DNA of 12,385 nucleotides from CAZFLY01 sp964519995 (lineage in GTDB: Bacteria > Planctomycetota > Phycisphaerae > Sedimentisphaerales > Anaerobacaceae): assembly GCA_964519995.1 (NCBI GenBank), contig CAZFLY010000070.1, positions 1 through 12,385 on the forward strand. Reading direction: 5' to 3'. This document shows positions 5,936 through 12,368 of this stretch, one piece after another (the stretch's first letter is position 1; each line of letters opens with the position of its first letter). Under the pieces are notes generated by a model. It ran no database searches. It saw nothing but the letters and a program-made list of their open reading frames with translations, and was not told where the DNA came from. The translations under genes were made by a program, and so were the position numbers.

Positions 5936-7281
5936 CCATACGCTCCTTTTATTCTTCCAGCTCCGCTGAAACCTTCATAGCTACGCATCAGGAGGTTTGC
6001 CTCGATTTTCTGTACCAAGTCCAGTGAGACGCTCACAACTATTAACAAACCCGTGCCGCCTAAAAACATTGCCACCCGCCAGTCCACTCCCAGCGAGGTC
6101 GCCACAACGGTTGGTATGACAGCGATGGCAGCTAAAAATGCAGCACCAAAATAGGTGATCCTGTTCATTACCGTATCAAGATAGTCAGCGGTCCTTCGTC
6201 CGGGTCGAAGTCCAGGTACGAAACTTCCCGAGTCACGTAGATTCTTAGCCATTTCCTTTGGCTGAAACTGCACCGTAACCCAAAAATAAGAGAAAAGAAA
6301 TATCAATAACATATACAGAAGGTTGTAAGTATAGGCATCATGGCGAAAAGCATCGTTCACCATCCCCAGAAAACGTGACTCGGCAAATCTGCTTGCAAGC
6401 CAGTTAATTACGATGGGGGGAAACATCATAAAACTCGAGGCAAAAATTATCGGCATTACACCTCCATGATTGACTCTCAGCGGTAGATAGTGCCTTTGCC
6501 CTCCATACATTCGACGACCACGCATCATTTTTGCCTGTTGAATAGGGATTCGGCGTTGACCCTGAGTTATCAGTATTGCACCGGCAACCACCGACACGAA
6601 TGCAGCAATCAAAAACACTATCTTTGCCGGACCAATCGTACCGATGGGGGCATCAATGCTGAGGTCAACGTTCTGCAAAAGAGTACGAATGGCCCACGGC
6701 ATCCTGGAGATAATGCCCGCCATGATTATCAAACTGATTCCATTGCCTATTCCATACTCGTCTATCTGTTCGCCAAGCCACATTAAAAAAATCGTGCCGG
6801 CGGTCATGCCAAAAACGCCCAATATCAGGGCCCTGCTATGCATACCTGCATAGGTGTAGGCTCCCAACATCTTCATATACATCATCGACTGAATGACGCA
6901 TATCAACACCGTCAAATAACGCGTATACTCCTGAATCTTTTTGTAGCCAGTCTGGCCTTCCTGACGCAGTTTCTTCAAGGCTGGAACAACTTCACCCAAT
7001 AACATAAGGATAATTGAAGAAGTAATATAGGGCATGATTCCCAGACCGAACAAGCTGCTCTGGCTTAAGGTTCCACCGGTGAATATTTGAAGGTACTCGG
7101 CAGCCCTGCCCAGAGGACTTTCTGTATCCCTCGTCTGGACAGCAGCAGCAATCTTCGATTGGTCAAAACCAGGGTTGGGAATGTGAAAGCCGATCCGATA
7201 AATCATCAATAACGCAATAGTGAAAAGAATCTTATTGCGTAAATCCTGAACTCTGAATATGTTAATGAAACTACTAAGCAT
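5932..7281 (-). CDS. secY: Protein translocase subunit SecY
   Basis: SecY is the channel of the Sec translocon in the inner membrane, working with SecE, SecG and SecA. The 449-aa protein has about ten hydrophobic segments as expected, the first at about 18-36. Landmarks are the plug and TM2 region with GLGIMPYITSSIILML (79-94), EYGIGNGISLIIMAGI (175-190), the cytoplasmic loop with YLPLRVNHGGVMPIIFASS (265-283), and NLRDSGSFVPGLRPGRRTADY (347-367), whose Arg359 matches the functionally critical Arg357 of E. coli. It ends YEGFSGAGRIKGAYG. The start ATG has only a weak AGAAGA at short spacing. The stop overlaps the adk start by 4 nt. The gap to rplO is 91 nt and contains a small hairpin. Confidence 0.98.
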   Translation of the reverse strand: MLSSFINIFRVQDLRNKILFTIALLMIYRIGFHIPNPGFDQSKIAAAVQTRDTESPLGRAAEYLQIFTGGTLSQSSLFGLGIMPYITSSIILMLLGEVVPALKKLRQEGQTGYKKIQEYTRYLTVLICVIQSMMYMKMLGAYTYAGMHSRALILGVFGMTAGTIFLMWLGEQIDEYGIGNGISLIIMAGIISRMPWAIRTLLQNVDLSIDAPIGTIGPAKIVFLIAAFVSVVAGAILITQGQRRIPIQQAKMMRGRRMYGGQRHYLPLRVNHGGVMPIIFASSFMMFPPIVINWLASRFAESRFLGMVNDAFRHDAYTYNLLYMLLIFLFSYFWVTVQFQPKEMAKNLRDSGSFVPGLRPGRRTADYLDTVMNRITYFGAAFLAAIAVIPTVVATSLGVDWRVAMFLGGTGLLIVVSVSLDLVQKIEANLLMRSYEGFSGAGRIKGAYG

Positions 7282-7343
7282 CTTTCTTCTGTTTCCTGAT
7301 GGTTTGCTTGACTAAGCCAAACTCAAAAAACCTCAAACCTCGT

Positions 7344-7361
7344 GTTAATAAAAGTATTAAC
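7344..7361 (-). other. Perfect 7-bp hairpin next to an orphan Shine-Dalgarno sequence
   Basis: On the transcript strand GTTAATA, loop CTTT, TATTAAC forms a perfect 7-bp stem with a 4-nt loop. Directly upstream, sharing its last G with the stem, is AGGAGGAG (7361-7368), a near-perfect Shine-Dalgarno sequence just after the rplO stop. No ATG, GTG or TTG follows at usable distance; the secY ATG is about 80 nt away. The stem is A/T-rich and the only T-run (6 T) comes about 13 nt after it, so it does not look like an intrinsic terminator. Function unknown. Confidence 0.5.
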
Positions 7362-7372
7362 TCCTCCTAAAC

Positions 7373-7819
7373 CTAAGTTAGTGTTCTTGCAGCACCACCA
7401 CATCCCAGAATCTTCTGCTCTGCTGTTCTGCTGAACTTATGGGCTGTAACCTGGAGTTTTTTTGTAAGTTCTCCATCGCCGAGTATCTTAACCTTACTCA
7501 CACTGCTGGAGATTAGTCCGGCACTTAACAGTTGCTCTATGCCTACATCAGCACCATCCTCGAACCTCTCCAACTGCGAAACATTAATAATTTCACAACG
7601 TATAGCAAATTGTCGGTTGCTGAAGCCTCGTTTGGGCAGTCTTCTAAACAAAGGCATCTGCCCCCCCTCATAAAGTGACACAGAGGTCGAACCTGCCCTG
7701 CTATGGCTGCCCTTATGTCCCCGGCCACAGGTTTTACCGTGCCCGGTGCCACGGCCTCTACCGACGCGTTTGCGATCTTTGTATTTGCTAACAACAGAAG
7801 TTATCTCGTGACTTAGCAT
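7373..7819 (-). CDS. rplO: Large-subunit ribosomal protein uL15
   Basis: uL15 binds deep in the 50S subunit and its long basic N-terminal extension threads between 23S rRNA domains. The 148-aa protein has the glycine- and arginine-rich stretch RKRVGRGRGTGHGKTCGRGH (16-35), followed by GSHSRAGSTSVSLYEGGQMP and FRRLPKRGFSN (58-68), the family signature. The globular part ends GGAARTLT. The length is typical (E. coli 144). AAGGTGA lies about 5 nt before the ATG. It follows rpsE after 30 nt; rpmD (L30), which in most bacteria separates these two genes, is absent. Confidence 0.98.
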   Translation of the reverse strand: MLSHEITSVVSKYKDRKRVGRGRGTGHGKTCGRGHKGSHSRAGSTSVSLYEGGQMPLFRRLPKRGFSNRQFAIRCEIINVSQLERFEDGADVGIEQLLSAGLISSSVSKVKILGDGELTKKLQVTAHKFSRTAEQKILGCGGAARTLT

Positions 7820-7849
7820 TTAGATCACCTTATCGCCTGCGGGCCATTT

Positions 7850-8356
7850 TCATATGCTAACAGCCACACCACGGATATCCTCAATCATTTGTTTGTTGCG
7901 TAACTTCAACAATCCATCCATGGTGGCTTTAACAACATTTTTAGCAGAGGTACTTCCATAAACCTTCGTAAGAACATCCTGGACACCGGCATACTCAAGA
8001 ACAGCTCGCGCACTGGAGCCAGCAATAACGCCGGTACCTGGGCTCGCTGGCACCAACACAATCTTTGTGGCCCTGTATTTGCCGATGACCTGGTGTGGAA
8101 TCGTCCGTCCGACCAAGACTATCTTTTGTAGGGATCTTTTGGCATCCTTAACTCCTTTTTCAACTGCCATCGGAACTTCTTTAGCCTTGCCATATCCAAC
8201 ACCAACTGTCCCCGCACGATCTCCAACCACAGCAAGTACCGCAAAGCCAAACCTACGACCACCCTTAACAACTTTTGCACAGCGATAAACTTTTACGACC
8301 ACATCTTCCAGTGGTTTTTCTTCCTGCTCGGACAATTTCAAGGAATCTATCGCCAA
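7850..8356 (-). CDS. rpsE: Small-subunit ribosomal protein uS5 (TTG start)
   Basis: uS5 lines the mRNA entry side of the 30S subunit and affects decoding accuracy and helicase activity. The 168-aa protein contains RCAKVVKGGRRFGFAVLAVV (25-44), GVGYGKAKEVP (52-62) and PASPGTGVIAG (103-113), all S5 signatures. Residue 26 is Cys where Val is common. The start codon is TTG (8354-8356): GGAG lies 7 nt upstream, and the next in-frame ATG (residue 63) would destroy the N-terminal domain, so TTG must be the start. rplR ends 30 nt upstream. Confidence 0.97.
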   Translation of the reverse strand: MAIDSLKLSEQEEKPLEDVVVKVYRCAKVVKGGRRFGFAVLAVVGDRAGTVGVGYGKAKEVPMAVEKGVKDAKRSLQKIVLVGRTIPHQVIGKYRATKIVLVPASPGTGVIAGSSARAVLEYAGVQDVLTKVYGSTSAKNVVKATMDGLLKLRNKQMIEDIRGVAVSI

Positions 8357-8386
8357 TTTTGTTCTCCAGAGATTTTCGTTACTCTT

Positions 8387-8752
8387 CTAAAAAACCAACC
8401 CGACTTTTTTAGCCGCTTCGGCAAGAGCTTTTACTCTGCCCTGGAACTTGTTACCGTTTCTGTCAAAGCAAACACACTTAATGCCAACGCCAAGAGCCTG
8501 TTTTGCAATCGCTTCACCTATAACCTCAGCGGCCTTTTTGTTACCTGCATATGCTACATGATCCCGCAGACCCTTCGCCCTTGTGCTTGTAGAAACAAGT
8601 GTAGCTCCAGCAACGTCGTCTATAATCTGGGCGCAAATATGCCTATTGGAGCGAAATACAGATAGCCGAGGTCTGTCCGGCGTCCCAAAGACCTTCTTAC
8701 GCACGTGATATTTGCGTCTTAGCGCTGCTTTCTTGTGCTTCTCAGTTTTCAT
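8387..8752 (-). CDS. rplR: Large-subunit ribosomal protein uL18
   Basis: uL18 binds 5S rRNA together with L5 and anchors it in the central protuberance. The 121-aa product (E. coli 117) begins with a basic N-terminal region KHKKAALRRKYHVRKKVFGT, then RPRLSVFRSNRHICAQIIDD (27-46), the conserved 5S-binding strand, and ends FQGRVKALAEAAKKVGLVF, typical of the family. ATG starts 16 nt after the rplF stop. It lies in the usual rplF-rplR-rpsE order. Confidence 0.98.
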   Translation of the reverse strand: MKTEKHKKAALRRKYHVRKKVFGTPDRPRLSVFRSNRHICAQIIDDVAGATLVSTSTRAKGLRDHVAYAGNKKAAEVIGEAIAKQALGVGIKCVCFDRNGNKFQGRVKALAEAAKKVGLVF

Positions 8753-8768
8753 AACGGTTAAATTTCAA

Positions 8769-9350
8769 CTATGCCGCTCCAGTAGCAAATGCTTTGCCGG
8801 CCTTGCGTCTGACCTGTTCGCCGGAATAACGAATACCTTTTCCTTTATATGGTTCCGGCGGCTTTACTTTTCGCACAACAGCGGCAAACTGTCCCAATAG
8901 ATATTTGTCTATTCCCGACAGCGTGAACCTGGCAGGGACATCATCGCCCCTGCTGGCTCCTGCTTCAATGCTGACCTTTATACCATCCGGTATTACTTTC
9001 TCAATAGGGTGGGAAAAGCCTACCTGGAAAATGAGTTTTCCACCTTGTTCTTTGACGCTATAACCAGTGCCATATATCTCTATTTTCCTTTCGAAAGCTT
9101 TACTGACACCCTTGACCATGTTAGCAATTAAGGCCCGCATCGTTCCGTGCAACTGCCTGCAATGGCGGCTCTGCAGATGTTCGTTCTCTACAAGGATCTT
9201 CCCGCCAGAGTTATCGATTTTCACTGCTATCTCAGGGTGACAGCTCATTAGCAGGCTGCCGAGTGGACCGGAAACCTTGATGGTTCGGCCCTTTTGCTCA
9301 ATCTTCACTCCCTCAGGAATAACAATAGGTTGTTTGCCAATACGACTCAT
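8769..9350 (-). CDS. rplF: Large-subunit ribosomal protein uL6
   Basis: uL6 has two homologous domains and contacts the sarcin-ricin loop region near the factor-binding site. The 193-aa protein starts MSRIGKQPIVIPEGV and carries the C-terminal signature PPEPYKGKGIRYSGEQVRRK (164-183). E. coli L6 is 177 aa. The extra length seems to be a loop of about ten residues (roughly 129-140, GASRGDDVPA) in the second domain plus a longer C-terminal end. The ATG shares one base with the rpsH stop (TAATG), which suggests translational coupling by termination-reinitiation. Confidence 0.98.
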   Translation of the reverse strand: MSRIGKQPIVIPEGVKIEQKGRTIKVSGPLGSLLMSCHPEIAVKIDNSGGKILVENEHLQSRHCRQLHGTMRALIANMVKGVSKAFERKIEIYGTGYSVKEQGGKLIFQVGFSHPIEKVIPDGIKVSIEAGASRGDDVPARFTLSGIDKYLLGQFAAVVRKVKPPEPYKGKGIRYSGEQVRRKAGKAFATGAA

Positions 9351-9748
9351 TAGTTAACCGTACAGAGTATCTCGCCGCCTACGTTAGCCTCGCGACACTC
9401 TTTATCACTCATTACACCTTTGCTTGTAGAGATGACAGCTATACCCAAACCACCCAAAACATGTGGCAACTCGTCAACAGATGAGTAAACCCTGCGACCG
9501 GGTCTACTTACCTTTGCTATGTCGTTAATAACAGATTCGCCCTGTGGGTCGTACTTTAGTGTCACTCGCAGAATTCCCTGCTTTCCATCATCAATCCGGT
9601 CATAATCTTCGATATATCCTTCCTTTTTTAAAACAGCAGCTATCCCTTCACAGATATTCGAAGCTTTGATATTAACCTGTTCAGCATTTATCCGCAGAGC
9701 ATTACGGACTCTTGTCAACATATCAGCTATTGGGTCACTTAAACTCAT
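9350..9748 (-). CDS. rpsH: Small-subunit ribosomal protein uS8
   Basis: uS8 binds 16S rRNA helix 21 and is needed for central-domain assembly; in E. coli it also represses the spc operon by binding near the rplE start. The 132-aa product begins SLSDPIADMLTRVRNA and contains SRPGRRVYSS (81-90), the signature STSKGVMSD (107-115) and GGEILC (124-129) near the end. The last residues are TVN, where many homologues end in an aromatic residue such as CxVW. AAGG lies about 8 nt before the ATG. The stop overlaps the rplF start. Confidence 0.98.
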   Translation of the reverse strand: MSLSDPIADMLTRVRNALRINAEQVNIKASNICEGIAAVLKKEGYIEDYDRIDDGKQGILRVTLKYDPQGESVINDIAKVSRPGRRVYSSVDELPHVLGGLGIAVISTSKGVMSDKECREANVGGEILCTVN

Positions 9749-9778
9749 AATTTGGTGCCTTGTATCACGTGCTCGAGT

Positions 9779-9964
9779 TTACCAACTGGCTTTTTTCACT
9801 CCTGGTATTTTTCCCTGGTTTGCTAATGTTCGAAAGCATATCCGGCAAATCCTGAACTTGCGATAAACAGCCTTTGATCTGCCGCAAAGCTCACATCGTG
9901 TATACTGCCTAACGTGAAACTTCGGTTTCTTTTTTACCTTGTTTTCCAGTGCCTTGGTCGACAT
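9779..9964 (-). CDS. rpsN: Small-subunit ribosomal protein uS14, short zinc-binding type
   Basis: uS14 is in the 30S head next to S3, S10 and S19. At 61 aa it is the short, zinc-type form, not the roughly 100-aa cysteine-free E. coli type. Cys24 and Cys27 (CELC) and Cys40 and Cys43 (CRIC) are the zinc ligands, and the C-terminus GKIPGVKKASW is the family ending. A strongly basic 20-residue N-terminal stretch precedes the ribbon. TGGAG lies 7 nt before the ATG. It sits 34 nt after rplE and 30 nt before rpsH, the conserved spc position. Confidence 0.98.
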   Translation of the reverse strand: MSTKALENKVKKKPKFHVRQYTRCELCGRSKAVYRKFRICRICFRTLANQGKIPGVKKASW

Positions 9965-9998
9965 TCACACACTCCAAATCTTTCAGCTGGCTGGCGTA

Positions 9999-10562
9999 TC
10001 ATTCACCTGACGCCACTGGCGCCGAGCCTTTGAATGGCATACCGAAAAGTGATAACAGCCTTCTCGCTTGCTCATTAGTTTTTGCCGTCGTCACAAAGGT
10101 TATGTTCATTCCCTGCTGAAATTCTACCTTCGCTGGATTTATCTCCGGAAAGACTGTCTGCTCAGCAAGGCCCATTGAGTAGTTGCCTCGACCGTCAAAA
10201 CTGTTCGGGTCAAGTCCCCGAAAGTCTCTGATTCGTGGGATTGCGAGATTTATGAGTCTGTCCATGAACTCATACATTCTCACGCCACGGACAGTAACCT
10301 TCAAACCAGTCTCCATGCCTTCTCGCACCTTGAAGTTCGAGACGCTTTTCTTGGCTTTACAGACTAAAGGCATCTGGCCGGTAATCATCATCAGATCGTT
10401 CTTGGCTGGTTCCAGGAATTTCTTGTCCTGTACCGCTCGCCCTACACCCATGGTGACGATAATCTTCTCAATCCGAGGCACAGCCATTGGATTTCTATAA
10501 CCAAACTCCTTGGTTAATTCCGGGACTACCTTAGACTTATATATATCTTTTAAACGCGCCAT
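9999..10562 (-). CDS. rplE: Large-subunit ribosomal protein uL5
   Basis: uL5 binds 5S rRNA with L18 and contacts P-site tRNA and S13 across the subunit bridge. The 187-aa protein (E. coli 179) shows YRNPMAVPRIEKIIVTMGVG (22-41), KKSVSNFKVREG (71-82), VRGVRMYEFMDRL, IPRIRDFRGL and FPEINPAKV, all family landmarks. It ends with a short extension after LLSLFGMPF, reading KGSAPVASGE. The ATG lies 78 nt after rplX with only a weak AGAAGA. In E. coli this junction is where S8 binds to repress the operon; no strong equivalent structure is obvious here by eye. Confidence 0.98.
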   Translation of the reverse strand: MARLKDIYKSKVVPELTKEFGYRNPMAVPRIEKIIVTMGVGRAVQDKKFLEPAKNDLMMITGQMPLVCKAKKSVSNFKVREGMETGLKVTVRGVRMYEFMDRLINLAIPRIRDFRGLDPNSFDGRGNYSMGLAEQTVFPEINPAKVEFQQGMNITFVTTAKTNEQARRLLSLFGMPFKGSAPVASGE

Positions 10563-10640
10563 TTAGTCTTCTGCATTACGTCTTTCTCAGCAAATACCAT
10601 CTGACAAGAGTGCAACTCACAAGATCATTTTTACGACATA

Positions 10641-10973
10641 CTACTTTGCTTTTCTAACGACACCTATTTCTGTGCCATCCATAGTAAGACGCTTTTTGCT
10701 ACCATCTTTGTTCAGATTATAACGAACTTTACTGCCTCGAGAACTCTTCGGATTCACCGGCAAGACATTACTTATATGGATAGGCTGTTCAACATTTATC
10801 CGACCGCCCTGGGGATTTTTTTGCGAAGGTCGTACATGTTTTTTAGCTATATTATGACCCTGGACCACTACTTTATTCTTATCAGGTATTACGCGCAGCA
10901 CTCTGCCGGTAGCACCTTTGTGATCACCAGCGATAATCTCAACTAAGTCCCCTTTCTTCACATGCAAGGGCAT
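10641..10973 (-). CDS. rplX: Large-subunit ribosomal protein uL24
   Basis: uL24 is an early-assembly protein at the tunnel exit that starts folding of 23S rRNA domain I. The 110-aa product (E. coli 104) has a KOW motif at about 5-35 (KKGDLVEIIAGDHKGATGRV) and the conserved NIAKKHVRPSQKNPQGGRI (51-69) followed by IHISNVLPVNP. GAGGT lies 7 nt before the ATG. It follows rplN after 26 nt, the usual rplN-rplX-rplE order. Confidence 0.98.
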   Translation of the reverse strand: MPLHVKKGDLVEIIAGDHKGATGRVLRVIPDKNKVVVQGHNIAKKHVRPSQKNPQGGRINVEQPIHISNVLPVNPKSSRGSKVRYNLNKDGSKKRLTMDGTEIGVVRKAK

Positions 10974-10999
10974 CTCAATTACCTCATGTTCGACAAGTT

Positions 11000-11386
11000 T
11001 TAGACTACCTCACTCGCCAGCGAGATAATCTTCATATAGTTTTTCTCACGAAGCTCACGAGCAACAGCGCCGAAGATTCTGGTTCCAATCGGATTTCCTT
11101 CATTGTCAATCATTACTGCAGCATTACTGTCAAATCTAACATAGCTGCCGTCGGGTCGCCTCACAGGACTTTTGGTGCGAATTATCACACACTTATGCAC
11201 CTTCTTATCATCCAATTGACAGGTCGGTAGCGTCTTCTTTATCGCCACGCAAACAATGTCTCCTATGCCTGCCACCGGCCTGGTCATCTTGCCACGCGAG
11301 CCGGTTCTTCCAAGAACCTTGATGCACAATGCCGACTTGACACCTGAGTTGTCAGCGATATCCAACATTGTCTCCTGCTGTATCAT
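11000..11386 (-). CDS. rplN: Large-subunit ribosomal protein uL14
   Basis: uL14 is a beta-barrel protein at the subunit interface forming bridge B8 and binding the silencing factor RsfS. The start is placed at the ATG of MIQQETMLDIADNSG, the canonical N-terminus. The frame is open 22 codons further upstream, but that part overlaps the end of rpsQ and is not L14-like. The resulting 128 aa compares with 122-123 in most bacteria; the extra residues lie at about 27-38 (RTGSRGKMTRPV), a loop after CIKVLG. The end VRRPDGSYVRFDSNA, GTRIFGAVARELR and MKIISLASEVV are signatures. The ribosome site is weak (GGTGTGG). Gap from rpsQ is 23 nt. Confidence 0.96.
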   Translation of the reverse strand: MIQQETMLDIADNSGVKSALCIKVLGRTGSRGKMTRPVAGIGDIVCVAIKKTLPTCQLDDKKVHKCVIIRTKSPVRRPDGSYVRFDSNAAVMIDNEGNPIGTRIFGAVARELREKNYMKIISLASEVV

Positions 11387-11409
11387 GTAGCCACACCCAG
11401 CACTCAACC

Positions 11410-11679
11410 TTATGCCTTGACAGCCCTTTCCAGAATCCTGACAAGACGCCAACTCTTGGTTTTACTATAGGGCCTACACTGCGAGATCTCAACAAGATCG
11501 CCAACATCGCTTTGATTGTGCTCATCGTGAACGCCGAGCTTGGTTCTGCGTCTGATATACTTGCCGTACCTTGGATGCTTGATCTTGAAATCAATGGCAA
11601 CTTTTACGCTTTTATTACCGCTGTTGCTTATTACAGCACCGATCAAAGTTTTTGGCTTTCGCACTTGCATCTTGGGCAT
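11410..11679 (-). CDS. rpsQ: Small-subunit ribosomal protein uS17
   Basis: uS17 is an OB-fold primary binder of the 16S 5' domain. The product (89 aa from the chosen start; E. coli 84) contains GAVISNSGNKSVKVAIDFK, KHPRYGKYIRRRTKLGVHDE and CRPYSKTKSWRLVRILERAV, all family landmarks. The start is uncertain. The frame is open up to a GTG at 11703, only 4 nt after the rpmC stop, which would add MPLLANRL. In-frame ATG codons lie at 11679 and 11670. I chose 11679 because it gives a family-like length; none of the three has a good Shine-Dalgarno at ideal spacing (AGG sits only 3 nt before 11679). The gene follows rpmC in the standard order. Confidence 0.93.
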   Translation of the reverse strand: MPKMQVRKPKTLIGAVISNSGNKSVKVAIDFKIKHPRYGKYIRRRTKLGVHDEHNQSDVGDLVEISQCRPYSKTKSWRLVRILERAVKA

Positions 11680-11707
11680 CAACCTGTTAGCTAAAAGGGG
11701 CACGTAA

Positions 11708-11893
11708 TTACTTACGCTCGCCTATTATCGTTTTAATCCTGGCTACATCACGCCTGACATTAACCAGAGCTTTGGAATTCTCCAGTTTTTCAGTGATCGA
11801 CTGAGAACGTAGATCAAACAAGTGCCTCTGGAGCTCTTCAAGTCTATTCTCAAGCTCATCCTGGCTCATATCACGATATTGTTGTGCCTTCAT
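11708..11893 (-). CDS. rpmC: Large-subunit ribosomal protein uL29
   Basis: uL29 is a small two-helix protein near the tunnel exit, part of the docking site for trigger factor and SRP with L23. The 61-aa product is of normal length (E. coli 63). It is almost wholly helical in character: MSQDELENRLEELQRHLFDL (9-28) is followed by RSQSITEKLENSKALVNVRR (29-48), close to the family signature LRFQ..TGQLEN...I..VRR, and DVARIKTIIGERK at the end. AAAAGG is 5 nt before the ATG. It is 55 nt after rplP and 4 nt or more before rpsQ. Confidence 0.97.
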   Translation of the reverse strand: MKAQQYRDMSQDELENRLEELQRHLFDLRSQSITEKLENSKALVNVRRDVARIKTIIGERK

Positions 11894-11948
11894 TCAAACC
11901 TTTTCATTTCAAAGAGAGCTTCTTGATAATTCGTAAAAAATATAGACC

Positions 11949-12368
11949 TTACAATGAATGTCTTCTTTTGACAAACCTGCACCTGATCGGCATTTTATGC
12001 GCGACCCTGACCAGAGCCTGTTTAGCTACCTCTTCATTTACTCCGCCAATTTCAAAGCACACCTGGCCAGACCTGACTCTGGCGACCCAAAATTCTGGTT
12101 CGCCTTTGCCTTTTCCCATTCGCGTTTCCAACGGCTTGGCACTAACCGGCTTGTGTGGAAAGATTCTTATATATACCTTGCCTTCACGATGTAAAAAATG
12201 GGTCGCTGCAACCCGGCTGGCCTCTATGTTTTTTGCAGTTATCCAGCTACTCTCGAGGGCCTGCAGACCATATTCGCCGAACGCCACAAAGTTGCTTCGT
12301 GAGGCGTTGCCTTTCATCCGGCCTCGCTGGCTCTTGCGATGCTTGATTCTCTTAGGCATCATTGCCAT
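11949..12368 (-). CDS. rplP: Large-subunit ribosomal protein uL16
   Basis: uL16 binds near the A-site tRNA elbow and the peptidyl transferase centre and is a late-assembly protein. The 139-aa product has MPKRIKHRKSQRGRMKG at the start, FGEYGLQALESSWIT (30-44), VYIRIFPHKPV (65-75) and RMGKGKGEPEFWVARV (83-98). Arg83 corresponds to Arg81 of E. coli L16, which is hydroxylated there. The chosen ATG gives MAMMPKR, with GAGGG about 8 nt upstream; in-frame ATGs at codons 3 and 4 are alternatives and change only two or three residues. The gene is complete. The 17 nt to its right reach the window edge and probably hold the end of rpsC, but they are too short to assign. Confidence 0.97.
   Translation of the reverse strand: MAMMPKRIKHRKSQRGRMKGNASRSNFVAFGEYGLQALESSWITAKNIEASRVAATHFLHREGKVYIRIFPHKPVSAKPLETRMGKGKGEPEFWVARVRSGQVCFEIGGVNEEVAKQALVRVAHKMPIRCRFVKRRHSL

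Noticed and set aside
7325..7361. Intrinsic terminator after rplO
   Set aside because: The stem is A/T-rich with only 7 pairs, and the T-run begins about 13 nt after it; termination here would also separate secY, adk and map from the operon promoter.
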